In this document: positions 52,001-60,547 of the stretch, one piece after another | How the letters are laid out: the number at the start of each line of letters is the position of its first letter | Numbering within the stretch: the first letter of the stretch is position 1 | DNA from: Colias croceus | Taxonomy: Eukaryota; Arthropoda; Insecta; Lepidoptera; Pieridae | NCBI RefSeq assembly: GCF_905220415.1 | Contig: NC_059562.1 | Span: forward strand, 4,293,501 to 4,357,500 | Direction: 5' to 3' | Length of the DNA: 64,000 nt | The notes under the pieces: model-generated | Told to the model about the DNA's origin: nothing | The model's input: only the letters and a program-made list of their open reading frames with translations | The model's database searches: none | Program-made: the position numbers and the translations under genes

Positions 52001-55000
52001 TTATTTTTTATTTATTGTTATTTGTGCTTAATTTATCTTTAATCTTAAATTAAAACCTTGGTCTATTTGATTAATAAGTAATATCATCTAGAGAAAATAA
52101 TCAGCATGGTTAATTTACTTGTGAAGTAAACTACGTAGGTTTCTCTTAATGTTCCACTTAAAAAAAAATTACATTTTGGTGTAAAAATCTATTTTTATTG
52201 GCGTAGTTTTTGTGATAAATGCATTTTTCAATTAATTAATTTTCACAAATCCTATGATTTTACGAAAAATCACTTCTAAGGGATAAAGCCATTATTTGTA
52301 CAGTTCATGTTTGTGTGTATTGTTATATAGCGCTTACAAAATAAACCTTCCATAGTTCCGTTAACAAAAGAATGACCAAAAGGCCAGTGCTTTCACCGCT
52401 GTTTTTCAGCCATAGCCTGTTGTTACACCATAAATGTAAAAATATGTTTGATGTTCAATATAAACTATTTTTAGAAAATTACTCGCGAGGCTGGGTTAAA
52501 TATTATTTCGAATGGAATAATAATGTACTGCGATTCTACACAACTGCCTAATTGATTTAGCCAGTTGATAAAAAATCACAGCAAATCAACGACTATTAAC
52601 AAAGTGAGGGTAGTTGGGTCAATATCGTATAGACAACGTCTAAACCCCAAGTCAAGGCACGATTCGTACGAATGCGCCACGATTCAAAGGAAAGAAGCAT
52701 TTTATAGTATTCGACAGCTTTATAAGCATGTTCGGACAGGAAATAGTGACAACTTTATTGACAACTTACTATTCATCCGCAAAAATATTAAATCAAAAGT
52801 TACGTCTAACAATATATTATAACTCCGTCTTCAGTTCCAGAAGGAGTGCGGTCGTGTAGCCCGCCGGCACCGCTGGCTGTCCTGCCTGGCCCCGGGCGCG
52901 CCGCTGGACACACGCACGGGCTCCAAGCGCCGCTACCACCACTCCGCGCCCGATACTGATGATGTGGTCGACCCGAGGGATGTCACTGTGAGTGCTTCTT
53001 GTATTGTGTCTATAAGTGTGTGTGTAGTTCTTGTATTGACTTGGGTGTCTGTAAGTGCGTGTGGTTCTTGTATTGCGTGATTGTCTCCCAAGTGAATATG
53101 ATGTTGTTGATCAGAGATATATCACTATAAGAGATAGTAGTTCTTGTAATGCGTGATGGTCTCCCAAGTGAACATGATGTTGATCAGAGGTATTGTCTTC
53201 CATAATTTAACATGATGTTGTTTATCCGAGATATGTTACTGCAGGTCAACGTAGTTCTTGTATTGCGAGATTGTCTTCCAAGTTCACACGATGTTGTGCA
53301 TCCGAGTGATATCCTGTTATCTGTTAGTTAATCCTGTAATCTGACGCTCGGTTACCAATTACTGATTATTATGCTCTAAAAGATGTCACTGTAATCGTTA
53401 TTTTGCTGTTTCTGGAGAAAAATTAGTATTTCAATTCAGATTGACCCACCTGTAATAATTCAAGAGATGTCACTATAAGTGATCGTCAGTTTATTGCTTC
53501 TAGCCCATTTTCTTACAATTATTAGGTATTATTGTAACTTGCAGTCTGCGGGTAATTTTGATGTCTGATTGTGACCAATACCCAACTTTAATGCTTATTG
53601 ATAAAATATACTGATGATTGACCAACCTTGTTCATCAAATAAAACCCTGATGAACATTTAGCTCCTCCGTCTAAGTGCTCTTGCCTTTGTGGCTCCATGA
53701 TTTGATGCAAAATTGTATCGTAATAATTGATCACTAATATGTAAACGCCCATACCCGCTATTTTTTGCCTTTATTTAGTACCACGTGATGTACTTCTCAA
53801 TTTAATTCCATTATGTCCTAATGCTTTTAGAATCTGGACTTATTCGACTACACTTCTCAAATTAATCTCCAATTTGATTGTGACAAAAAATTTTGTTCAT
53901 GTCACAGCTCTTTTTTGTGTTTTTTTCTTCTTGATTTCCTTTATTATCATTCATTTTTATTGAAAAAAATAATAGAACTTAAAAGGCATTCTCAGCACTG
54001 AATGTGTTCTTTTCTTTCTTATGCTTGTATTGTCAGATTGGAATGTTTTCCTAATTATGTGCACACGATGTTTAAGTCGCTTTTGCACAAAATTTATGAA
54101 AAACGGATACATTTGTGGTAGATTAAGTGGTAGCATTAAATAAAATAACAAATTAATATATGTGTGTGATGTTCTGGTTGGGATTTTTGATGGATTGTGT
54201 ATATTAAATATATCTTTTATATCACTCATAACTCACAACACACATCATTCGACCAATAACTCACAACAATACTTTCTGACAGAACTCAGCGAGCACATCA
54301 GTATCAGCGTCCACAACGAATAACCTCGTCATAAATAACCTAAACGTTGTCGTAAACAACAACAATCACAATAACAACAACGTTATAAACAACGCGTCAG
54401 TCGCTTCGCTGGCGGCCGCCGCGGCGGCTCACAGCTACCACTCCCATAGAAACCGTAGGAACTCCCAAGACAACCAAAACTTTGGTCCTCCAAGCAACTT
54501 TGGCCCCTCTCTCAACGCGACAAGTGCGAGTTTCGCGCACGGCGAGCGCGAGGCGGGCGCGCCCATGTCGCACCTGCGCAGCCCGCTGCACGGCTCCGGC
54601 CGCTACCCGCAGGGCTACCGGCAGAACGTCCAGCAAGGTTCGTACGCACTGTTCAGAGATAGGATTTTTCCATTAAATACGTTGAACCACCAAACACCAC
54701 AGCCGTAACTAATCGGTTTGCGGCAGCTCAATTTTGTGTTTAACAATTGTGTTCCGCTGAACTAACATTTGTAGGCGGATTCACGGTAAGTCTATTTTAT
54801 TTTATTTCAAACTAACACACTAACGCTTATATGATTACTAACGTTAACCCGGGATGATCTAATTTCAGTGGTGTGGTGGTTGTAGATGCATGTGCCGAGC
54901 GATCTAATTTAACAAAAACAACGGATCAATTGGCACGTAATCTTAAAAGAATCCTATCTCTACAATATTGCGTATGACCTCTCTTTACACTCTCGCTACT

Positions 55001-57204
55001 CTAGACCCGATCAGAATTTCTAGTAGATAATTAGTGTGTAGATTGTATTTATATTTATGTATTTATATTTCCGACTACGAAACAGAGCTACAACTTGCAA
55101 CCGGATTCAAGATGGAACATCCGTCCGACCGCTCCTATTTACGTCCCGAGCGACGACATACGAAACGCGCGAACGCCGACGCCTCAAAACATCCCTCATA
55201 GTTCGTCCCACTCCCAGAGCATTGCGTCGATGCATAGCTACAGAAATAATATCGAAGTGCCGAACGATTACCAGAACCTTCGGTCACGGTCGCCATCTTG
55301 TTATTCCAACAAAATGGCGGCATCCATTGGCGCTAACGACTGGGCTTTAATGGCAAATGCGGGCGGCAGTGTTTGGAAGGTGAGGGGAGGGCGTAGCACT
55401 ACTAGAGTGAATTAATGTACACTTCGGTAAGATCTCAAGTTCTGGGGAATTACAAGCCGTTGGAAAATCGATAGGCTTAAATTGTAAAGCTATTGCGAAG
55501 GACATAAAGTTTAACCATTTGTGTAGTGCATTTTGTCAAGAAACTTTAGTCGCAATTATGTCTTGGTTGTAAATTAGATTAAAACAAAGTTTAATCAAAA
55601 ACAGCTGAGGTACAAGCTTAAAGCTATTATTTTTAATTGTAAATCATGAAAGCGTCGACAAGCAAATGAATTATTTAAAATATGTTAATATGTATCAACT
55701 ATCACTATTTTATTACTAGTATTTTTTCAGGAATCCTTTTTATTTATTTAGATATTAATGGTGAAGGAACTTGCAAGAGATCTTACCTAAGTGCCATTAA
55801 TTGCATGAGAGCTAACCTTAGAGTGACTGCATGATTTCATTTCACTTGCACATGTATAGCCCATCCCACCTCCTTCTGTACACATTCATTACGATCATAA
55901 AATGCTCGAAATTTCATTCATCCTCAACATTGACGTTTTTCTTAAGAATATTTTTGATTAAATGACAGTTGTTGCCGCAATGTATAACGAACCTTGGATA
56001 TTATTCACTTTATATTATAATATTGATTGATTGATAAACATATTGAAAAATATGAGCTTGATTTATTTTTAACAGTGACTTCCAAATACGTTCTTATGTA
56101 TTGTAAATTATAATTACTAAGTTCGTAATTTTTCTTAAAAATCATGGAACGTGTACTAAAAGCAATAATGCTGGAATTATCTTTTATTGCCGTATGAATT
56201 AACTTACTAGCTTGCAGGAGGTTCTCAGCATGTATTAATCGCACTATATAAATAACAAAGCGTGGAACACAATGACATTTATATATCGTTTAATCGACAT
56301 TTCTCGTGTACTGCTATTGTAAAATATCCATGAAATTGAGCTGTTAATGTAGAATTTGTTGTTTGAAAACATTTTAGGTGTCTATCTCGTATTAAAGTGC
56401 GTATTCAATTTGCAGAACACTTCTTCTAAGCAGCACATGGGCAACTCGTCGACGCTGCCGCACCACGAGGCGAGTGCGGGCGCGGTGGGGGGTGTGGCGG
56501 GGGGTGCGGGGGGTGCGGGGGCGGCGGGGGGCGAGGGGGGGCACTACCCGCTGGGCTACGGCACCACGCGCAGCTACCACCACGACCTGCGCGCGCCGCA
56601 CGTGTTCCTGGCGCAGCACTCGCCCGGCGCGCAGGAGATGATCTTCCGCAAGCACTACAAGGAGGAGGGCCGCCGCAAGCACCACGCGCCCGCCAACCAC
56701 ACGTACTCCGAGATCGCCGCGCAGCAGGCCCGCATGTACCGCCGCGGCTCCGAGGAGTTCCGCGTCATACAGGACGACCCGGTCTATGAGGAGATCGAGC
56801 GCAACGAGACCATGATGTCGGACGTGTCGGACGACAACTCGACGCCGGACTGCCGGCCGGCCGCCGGACACCACGGCTCGGCCGGCAAGTTCTTCGGCGA
56901 CCACCGCCCGCTCATCTCGTACAGCCCGGGCGAGCGCCACCACGAGCAGGAGCACTTCGCCAAGTACGGCAAGTGGGACACGCTCGAGCGCGCCTACGAG
57001 CCGCGCCACGCCTACCCGCATCCGCAGCACGCGCCGCACCAGCACGTACAGCACGTGCCGCACGTGCAGCACGCGCAGCACGTGCAGCACGTGCAGCTCG
57101 CGGCGGTGCTGAACGGCGAGAACAACGTGGTGTGCCACCTGGAGCCGCCGCGGTACGACGCGTACGCGCCGCCCGCACGTACGCTCAGCCAGCCCAGCTT
57201 CTGA
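39829..57204 (+). CDS. Cirl: Latrophilin / Cirl adhesion GPCR (24 exons; first exon not found)
   Basis: Spliced from 24 exons whose phases all agree, giving 1521 residues plus stop. Order (numbering from the first full codon at 39831): rhamnose/galactose-binding lectin domain ~1-97, Ser/Thr/Pro-rich stalk ~100-262, HormR ~270-315, GAIN ~400-690, GPS with HL|T cleavage motif at 720-722, seven membrane helices ~743-985, cytoplasmic tail to 1521. Cirl proteins are auto-cleaved surface receptors, linked in Drosophila to mechanosensation in sensory neurons. The signal-peptide exon is missing, so the protein is N-terminally incomplete here. Introns are short (0.2-1.3 kb) and gt-ag; several carry SINEs, MITEs or tandem arrays. 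Recognition is by clear similarity to insect Cirl in the lectin, GPS and helix regions. Confidence 0.95.
40630..40810 (-). repeat. Interspersed repeat tail, different family, in Cirl intron
   Basis: Begins ttactaatattataaagctg, followed by gtttgtttgaacgcgctaat and aactactggtccgatttgaa. This is the reverse orientation of another lepidopteran retroposon tail. The right limit is uncertain. Confidence 0.5.
41050..41156 (+). CDS. Cirl: Cirl exon 2: lectin domain, second part
   Basis: Acceptor attccag, donor gtaagt. Completes the lectin domain (MFGDPCPNTLKYLEAHYQC). Residues 63-98. Confidence 0.95.
41196..41602 (+). repeat. Long retroposon tail in Cirl intron
   Basis: Starts ctagcttccgcccgcgactc, contains ccaagtttcatcgaaatcga, a run of cagacagacagacagaca and ends accccctgctagtt. 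Same head and tail logic as the other tails but a distinct body. Confidence 0.65.
41662..41846 (-). repeat. Lepidopteran interspersed repeat tail, reverse, diverged
   Basis: gatgcgaaagtttgtatgta, ctgctgaaccaattttcatg and ccggaaatcccacata mark it as a reverse, more diverged copy of the 3414-type repeat, within the same Cirl intron as the preceding tail. Confidence 0.65.
42465..42673 (+). CDS. Cirl: Cirl exon 3: Pro/Thr/Ser-rich stalk
   Basis: Acceptor attccag, donor gtattt (weak). Starts STTSTTSRPSPPWLITSQP, the known junction after the lectin domain in insect Cirl, then a basic and proline-rich linker. Residues 100-168. Confidence 0.92.
43042..43192 (+). CDS. Cirl: Cirl exon 4: charged linker
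   Basis: Acceptor tttttcag, donor gtaagg. Encodes a Lys/Glu/Pro-rich low-complexity linker (residues 169-218). Identified by open phase and splice sites; not a domain. Confidence 0.85.
43577..43705 (+). CDS. Cirl: Cirl exon 5: acidic linker
   Basis: Acceptor ttttcag, donor gtacgt. Asp/Glu/Pro-rich, residues 220-261, ending DDYDKVY just before the HormR domain. Confidence 0.87.
44021..44168 (-). repeat. Retroposon tail in Cirl intron
   Basis: Contains aaaactacgcaacggatttt and gatgcggttttttt, a sequence type common in lepidopteran retroposon 3' tails, and ends aagctagtatgtaat. Orientation and class uncertain. Confidence 0.5.
44211..44352 (+). CDS. Cirl: Cirl exon 6: hormone-receptor (HormR) domain start
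   Basis: Acceptor attacag, donor gttagt. Reads YCPQVNARGLHWNWTLAGT and CPGGATGLARWK, the HormR cysteine/tryptophan pattern. Residues 263-308. Confidence 0.95.
44522..44696. mobile_element. Short MITE with TAA target site
   Basis: 175 bp. The left end gggctgatttttcaatcgtt and right end (reverse complement ggcccgatttttcaatcctt) form ~33-bp inverted repeats; flanks taa at 44519-44521 and 44697-44699. Same family as 61750-61912; the gatttttcaat core is shared with the 8076 element. Sits in the Cirl intron before exon 7. Confidence 0.82.
44881..45041 (+). CDS. Cirl: Cirl exon 7: HormR end and linker
   Basis: Acceptor cactttcag, donor gtaata. Begins CTLTAHQHIEEERPHRRSSG. Residues 310-362. Confidence 0.92.
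45331..45441 (+). CDS. Cirl: Cirl exon 8: linker
   Basis: Acceptor attaaag, donor gtgagt. Residues 364-399, no domain (GRDGDSPEHLIDYRGSANLP). Supported by phase and splice sites. Confidence 0.88.
45534..45744 (-). mobile_element. tRNA-derived SINE (family A, copy 2) in Cirl intron
   Basis: Same element as 6443-6664, inserted antisense to Cirl, with a 10-bp target duplication caacttctta at 45524-45533 and 45745-45754. B box ggttcgattcccggtgg intact. Confidence 0.9.
46092..46222 (+). CDS. Cirl: Cirl exon 9: GAIN domain start
   Basis: Acceptor tttttcag, donor gtaata. Residues 401-443 (LSECRSVWLNSLEARVREGE), helical GAIN subdomain A. Confidence 0.93.
46588..46747 (+). CDS. Cirl: Cirl exon 10: GAIN domain
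   Basis: Acceptor ctttcag, donor gtaagt. Residues 444-496 (VTSSKKLYGGDMMTTTSIMK). Confidence 0.93.
46816..46880. repeat. Perfect 29-bp inverted repeat (hairpin) in Cirl intron
   Basis: Arm 46816-46844 pairs perfectly with 46852-46880 (left arm starts aaatttgtctgaagcaaaac) around a 7-nt loop; one more A-T pair extends it. The outer blocks gctcaaaa (46811) and ttttgagc (46887) also match, separated by a bulge. A pre-miRNA-like or hairpin-RNA fold is possible if transcribed, as is a tiny palindromic transposon. Confidence 0.88.
47248..47415 (+). CDS. Cirl: Cirl exon 11: GAIN domain
   Basis: Acceptor tttccag, donor gtaagt. Residues 498-552, helical (NRVASALLTQLEENAFLLAD). Confidence 0.94.
47746..47868 (+). 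CDS. Cirl: Cirl exon 12: GAIN domain, beta part
   Basis: Acceptor cttttcag, donor gtaaat. Residues 554-593 (LSVRVLEVKNVEDETFPSLI). Confidence 0.93.
48158..48339 (+). CDS. Cirl: Cirl exon 13: GAIN domain, beta part
   Basis: Acceptor tttccag, donor gtaagt. Residues 595-654 (VDLVRIVFFAFDRLEEILPP). Confidence 0.93.
48455..48610. repeat. MITE fragment with hairpin in Cirl intron
   Basis: ggccaaggggtta (48457) is inverted against taaccccttg (~48539), and gacacaataga (48576-48586) pairs perfectly with tctattgtgtc (48590-48600) across a ttt loop. Such a core resembles lepidopteran MITEs, but the ends are not clear. Confidence 0.45.
48733..48860 (+). CDS. Cirl: Cirl exon 14: GAIN end and first half of GPS
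   Basis: Acceptor ttatcag, donor gtaagt. Residues 655-696; ends NPACVFWDY with the first GPS cysteine (C689) and tryptophan (W692). Confidence 0.95.
49160..49284. mobile_element. Short MITE in Cirl intron
   Basis: Inverted ends gaagtgaaacttccttagg (49160) and its near complement ccaaagaagtttcacttc (to 49284) bound a ~125-bp unit. The target duplication is not clear. Confidence 0.55.
49364..49589 (+). CDS. Cirl: Cirl exon 15: GPS cleavage site and TM1
   Basis: Acceptor ctttacag, donor gtgtgt. GPS cysteines C704, C716 and C718, then HLTNFAILMD with auto-proteolysis expected between L721 and T722. TM1 ~743-767. Confidence 0.97.
49637..49674 (+). repeat. SINE family B 3'-end fragment
   Basis: gaacgtatatgggctgatga followed by a gat run: the 3' terminus of the SINE seen whole at 23206-23507, here on the + strand. 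Confidence 0.65.
49898..50063 (+). CDS. Cirl: Cirl exon 16: TM2 and TM3
   Basis: Acceptor ttttcag, donor gtgagt. Residues 773-827 (HKNLCICLLIAEVVFMCGID ... FAWMFLE). Ends with one base of the Gly codon that exon 17 completes. Confidence 0.96.
50074..50590 (+). repeat. 52-bp x 10 tandem array carrying duplicated 3' splice sites
   Basis: Ten units with an exact 52-bp period; gacgtatttatag recurs at 50094, 50146, 50198, 50250, 50302, 50354, 50406, 50458, 50510 and 50562. Each unit contains a branch-point-like ttataac, the acceptor gtatttatag and a copy of the start of exon 17 (gttt.cacctatacgc, usually ctacctatacgc). The last unit is the real acceptor (ag at 50573-50574). The array fills nearly all of the 511-bp intron. 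Reading the exon frame from any upstream acceptor meets TGA after about 13 codons (ATA TGA). Confidence 0.95.
50575..50789 (+). CDS. Cirl: Cirl exon 17: TM4 and TM5
   Basis: Starts GT TTC CAC CTA TAC GCC after the last array unit; donor gtgagt. Residues 829-899 (FHLYAMLVEVFEPER ... FVGPVAVVLL). Very GC-rich compared with the other transmembrane exons. The boundary fits phase 0 into exon 18. Confidence 0.95.
50957..51170 (-). mobile_element. tRNA-derived SINE (family A, copy 3) in Cirl intron
   Basis: Same family as 6443 and 45534, antisense to Cirl. It has a small extra repeat (atgcatacatgcatacat) where copy 2 has atgcattatacat. No clear target duplication, so the ends are less sure. Confidence 0.82.
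51387..51484 (+). CDS. Cirl: Cirl exon 18: intracellular loop 3 side of TM5
   Basis: Acceptor atttcag, donor gttagt. Residues 900-931 (ANWICLSMVIYMMCHHSTVS then a basic stretch). Confidence 0.95.
51806..51974 (+). CDS. Cirl: Cirl exon 19: TM6 and TM7
   Basis: Acceptor atttccag, donor gtaagt. Residues 933-988 (LAFLLGLTWTFGLLYINEQ; ILNSLQGLFIFIFHCLQNEV). The LTWTFG and QG.FIFIFH motifs are typical of adhesion GPCRs. Confidence 0.97.
52835..52987 (+). CDS. Cirl: Cirl exon 20: start of cytoplasmic tail
   Basis: Acceptor cttcag, donor gtgagt. Residues 989-1039, basic (FQKECGRVARRHRWLSCL ...), ending TDDVVDPRDVT. The 3' end of this exon is copied repeatedly in the following intron. Confidence 0.93.
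53097..53474 (+). repeat. Degenerate tandem copies of exon 20 3' end and donor region
   Basis: Exon 20 ends tgatgatgtggtcgacccga-gggatgtcact|gtgagtgcttcttg. Related blocks recur downstream at ~53097 (tgatgttgttgatcagagat, atatcact), ~53174 (tgatgttgatcagaggtatt), ~53210 (tgatgttgtttatccgagat, atgttact), ~53286 (gatgttgtgcatccgagtga), ~53381 (gatgtcact|gtaatc) and ~53466 (gatgtcactataagt). They are spaced by gttcttgtattgcg-type sequence that also follows the real donor. Copies are diverged and vary in spacing. Confidence 0.7.
54283..54637 (+). CDS. Cirl: Cirl exon 21: cytoplasmic tail, Asn- and Ala-rich
   Basis: Acceptor tctgacag, donor AAG|gttcgt (weak). Residues 1040-1157: an Asn-rich run, an Ala run, then a Gly/Ser/Arg-rich GC-rich segment. 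Without splicing the frame runs on to a TAA at 54706-54708, giving an alternative shorter C-terminus. Confidence 0.85.
54775..54785 (+). CDS. Cirl: Cirl exon 22: 11-nt microexon
   Basis: gcggattcacg, bounded by a branch-point-like gaactaac plus catttgtag on the left and a consensus gtaagt on the right. It completes the Gly codon left by exon 21 and adds GFT. Skipping it shifts exon 23 into a frame with an early stop. Supported by phase logic and strong flanking sites, not by transcript data. Confidence 0.7.
55086..55379 (+). CDS. Cirl: Cirl exon 23: cytoplasmic tail
   Basis: Acceptor cgaaacag, donor gtgagg. 98 codons in phase 0 at both ends (SYNLQPDSRWNIRPTAPIYV ... AGGSVWK), Ser/Asn-rich. 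A purely symmetric exon, so it could be skipped without a frame change. Confidence 0.87.
56416..57204 (+). CDS. Cirl: Cirl exon 24: C-terminal tail and stop
   Basis: Acceptor atttgcag. 262 codons plus TGA: NTSSKQHMGNSSTLPHHEAS, a Gly/Ala run, a conserved-looking middle (NHTYSEIAAQQARMYRRGSE; VIQDDPVYEEIER), then a His/Gln/Val repeat, ending TLSQPSF. Very GC-rich in an AT-rich region, which creates long but spurious frames on the other strand. Confidence 0.92.
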   Translation, partial: NTSSKQHMGNSSTLPHHEASAGAVGGVAGGAGGAGAAGGEGGHYPLGYGTTRSYHHDLRAPHVFLAQHSPGAQEMIFRKHYKEEGRRKHHAPANHTYSEIAAQQARMYRRGSEEFRVIQDDPVYEEIERNETMMSDVSDDNSTPDCRPAAGHHGSAGKFFGDHRPLISYSPGERHHEQEHFAKYGKWDTLERAYEPRHAYPHPQHAPHQHVQHVPHVQHAQHVQHVQLAAVLNGENNVVCHLEPPRYDAYAPPARTLSQPSF

Positions 57205-58175
57205 GCCCGCACGTGTACAGATATAGCGAATGATTTTTCTATGAGTAGACATAGATTAGACTCTTGGGCCACGGGGCGCCCGGGCCCCCGACCCTAGACG
57301 TAACTCGACTCTAAATCACTTTTTCCACTGTGATCCTATTTAGTGCGGCGGCCCGGCCTCGGCCGTCGCGAACCACTTTTAATTTTATATCTTGAGATTT
57401 AGGACTTTGTACATACCTAGACTTAGCTCGACCCGGCGTCGGCCCGTTCGACCCGGCGCCCGCGGGCGTCCGATATCTCGTAGTGGGTACGAAAATCTGT
57501 GATGTTTCATTTATGCTTTAGATTAGGTTTTACGCGAACGGACGTCGTCTCCGCCGCGAGTGTTGACGTTCTTCGTTTCGTTCTTCGACGTTTCGGCAGC
57601 TTCTTATGATTTGTCAAAAGATAATCCATCCGACCTATTTATAGACTGACACCACTGAACGTTGTGCACTCTCCGTAATTTAGTCTAGTGTTTTAATATT
57701 AAAATCTACGCGAAGTAGAGTTCTTTTACCGCCACGAATGAACTGTTAATTTTAAATTAAACGATAAGGAATTGTTTTTATTTTAGGAACGGATACGATA
57801 ACCTGTATGTGTATTCATTTCTTGTATATTTTGGACCGACTAAGCAATATTGTAGACTGAAGTATTGGATAATTGTTGGCTGATTAACTTTAAAACAATA
57901 ATTTATATACTTTTTAGCGTAGCCAACATTTATGAAATACTTTCTAAAAGGGGAAATATATAAGAAAATATCATGGGAGGATTATATTTTGTATTTGGGT
58001 TTACTAGTCTATTGCTCCCAATTTAAATGTAATTGTACATTGTCATGTGTATTTCTGTTATGTATTATTTTTGTTTGATTGTATTTTAATAACGTTATAT
58101 TAATGTAAAGTAGGACGAACAGAATGTGTAAATAATTTAAAGTTTATATAAATAAAGAGCGGCTGTTCTGTGAGG
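57205..58175 (+). other. Cirl: Cirl 3' UTR and polyadenylation signal
   Basis: Non-coding after the Cirl stop, GC-rich to ~57600 then AT-rich. The first well-placed aataaa is at 58151-58156, followed by a GT-rich stretch (gctgttctgtgagg) suiting cleavage at about 58170. Confidence 0.65.
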
Positions 58176-60547
58176 ACGACCGCGAAATTGAAACATTTCT
58201 TTTATTTTCCTTCCTTAATGTTGATGATATTGATATCTGATGATACTGAAAAAGGTCATAATATTATGAGATACACCACTTATAGGTATACACACTATAT
58301 ATATACCTCAAAAATTATTGAACTGATTTTTTTAATGTCTCTGAAAGAACAATAACTGTAAAATTTTTCTAAAAGTCAGCTAGGAATTTATAAGTATCTA
58401 TACACATACAAATTCACGGATATTAACTATCCTTACAATATTTTCCTTTCACGCAATACTGCGATTTAGAGAGACTAGAGGTAATATAGGCTACTTATTA
58501 CCGCAGTAAAACATTCCTATAGGATCCATTAAGATACGGATTGAATATCTGCAAAATTTATAAATTCCGATAGATGGCGCAGCATTAAAAATTTGACATT
58601 TAATTATGACAATGACTGTCCAGTTTCTTTCACCATGCGAACTTGGTCGCGGAAAGCTAGTTTTTTATATAATTTTTAAATCCATAGGTTTAAAAATTAT
58701 TGTCCGAAATTAACAAAATATACTCAGAACTTGTAACGACCATGTCAGGCATGGTTTTAGTACTGAACTGCGTGCTACGAAAGCGGAAAGAAGTATCGAA
58801 GATGTGGCGCTGTTGGCGATTTTAATAATGTTGCCATTACTTACTATAAATAGAAATGAAAACTTATAGTATAGGTATTCTATCAATTTTTTGCACCTAT
58901 TTCTGTGCAATCCCTAATTTTTAGAGTCCATATTTTTACAATAGAGTCAAATTTTCAAAACTCGACTGTAAGAAGTTTTATGGCGATTACTCTATTATAT
59001 AGTGACTCTTTTATTGTTCTAGAGGTGATGGGTTCGATTCCCACTAGTTTGAACATTGTGTAATGAGAAGAATGGAAATTGAATAGTGTAGAATCTATTT
59101 CATATAATTTAATTACGAAAACACAGTAAATTAACGAAATAACCAATCAAGTTCAGTAGCAATTAGAATATGCTTTGGTTAGATTGAAACTAGATGGCGC
59201 TATGTAAAGTACATATTACGTATTAATTTATAAAATAAAACAGCTAGCTTTTGTATATAAAGATGAGGAGGCATTAGGTAGGGTAAAATATGTTATCACT
59301 GCAAATATACACTGAAAGAAAATGACACATAATATGAATTGAAAATTTATTTAAAAAACTTATAACACGACATTGTTAGTTAAAATTTTGACAAGTAGAC
59401 AATTCAAATATTTCCCTTACCCCTAAATTTTGTATAAAATTTCATTCGCGATCCAAAAAAACATTGAGAGATCTTTATAGAGGCACATTAATATTCTCGA
59501 TGCCCAATGAGATCTAATTTTGAAATAACGCCCGACAAAAATATATTTTCTAAAACTTACAATACGAAACATCTAAACAAACTACGTCATCAATAATACG
59601 ATTTAAACACAGGGTAGGTACTATGTTTTAATATTTAAAAAATACTACATTTAAGCACCACCCGCTAAGCCTAAAAGAAATAAATTTTGTTCGAGATCCG
59701 AATGACGTCCAAACAAAGAGTCAAGAAAATACATCGAAATTACATAAACTACCTATCTACTTATAATTAAATTTAGATCTTGATGTGACATATCGACATG
59801 GCGATTTTCTAGTACATTCCGTCACGGAAGCGCTACGTCACAGGCACTTGACGAATATTTTTAAAACGTATTACAGTTAATTTCATAAATTCCACCTCTA
59901 CGTCATTTCTATATGCTATGAAAAAGTAACGAACATTAGCATGAATTTGCAAATTTATTATAGATCACGTTCACAAATATTTCCAAGACATTTTTATAAA
60001 ACAAAAGCTTATTGTGTGCATAATTTTTTTTATTGTTACATTCTTGGCAAATCGTCAACTATTCGCATTTTTACATCACGGACATTTTATGACCGAAGTA
60101 ATTTACCGTGCCTGTGATCGTATTCATTTTCTACTTACAGATGAAAAACTTACGAAACTAAATTTTAGCACTAAACACGTAAATGCAATTGGGACGATAA
60201 AATGAAGAGAAATATATAAAACTATTTTGCGCCAATGTTAGTCGAAAACGTGAGTGAGTTTTGAGCTCAGAGACATTCGAGAAACTATGAACGCTAGTAA
60301 GTATTTACAATTTAAATCTCTAGGTTAATCGAAATGAACCAAGAATAAGTATTGAATATACTAGTTGTACAAAAGCAAAACGTACAAGGCACACAACACA
60401 CATCACAAAGAGTTTGCAGTCTTCATCAGATTTTATCACATCGCAAAGGCGACACTTCACCGAGCCCCAAGCTGTCGCGCGCCACCGAGAGCGGTGGATC
60501 CTGGCTAATACCGGGGGATCGCACTCGGGGCCTACGCGGGGCGGTTG
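58176..60547. other. Non-coding region between Cirl and myoglianin (3' ends facing)
   Basis: No coding exon is supported. 58470-58671 resembles a retroposon tail ending gaaagctagttttttatat. The part nearest 60548 should be the myoglianin 3' UTR (minus strand); a candidate minus-strand aataaa is at 59346-59351, but the cleavage site is not decidable. Confidence 0.45.

Noticed and set aside
56392..57252. 286-codon open frame on the minus strand opposite the last Cirl exon
   Set aside because: It mirrors a GC-rich real exon; its protein is Arg/Val/His-rich without domains, as expected for a shadow frame.
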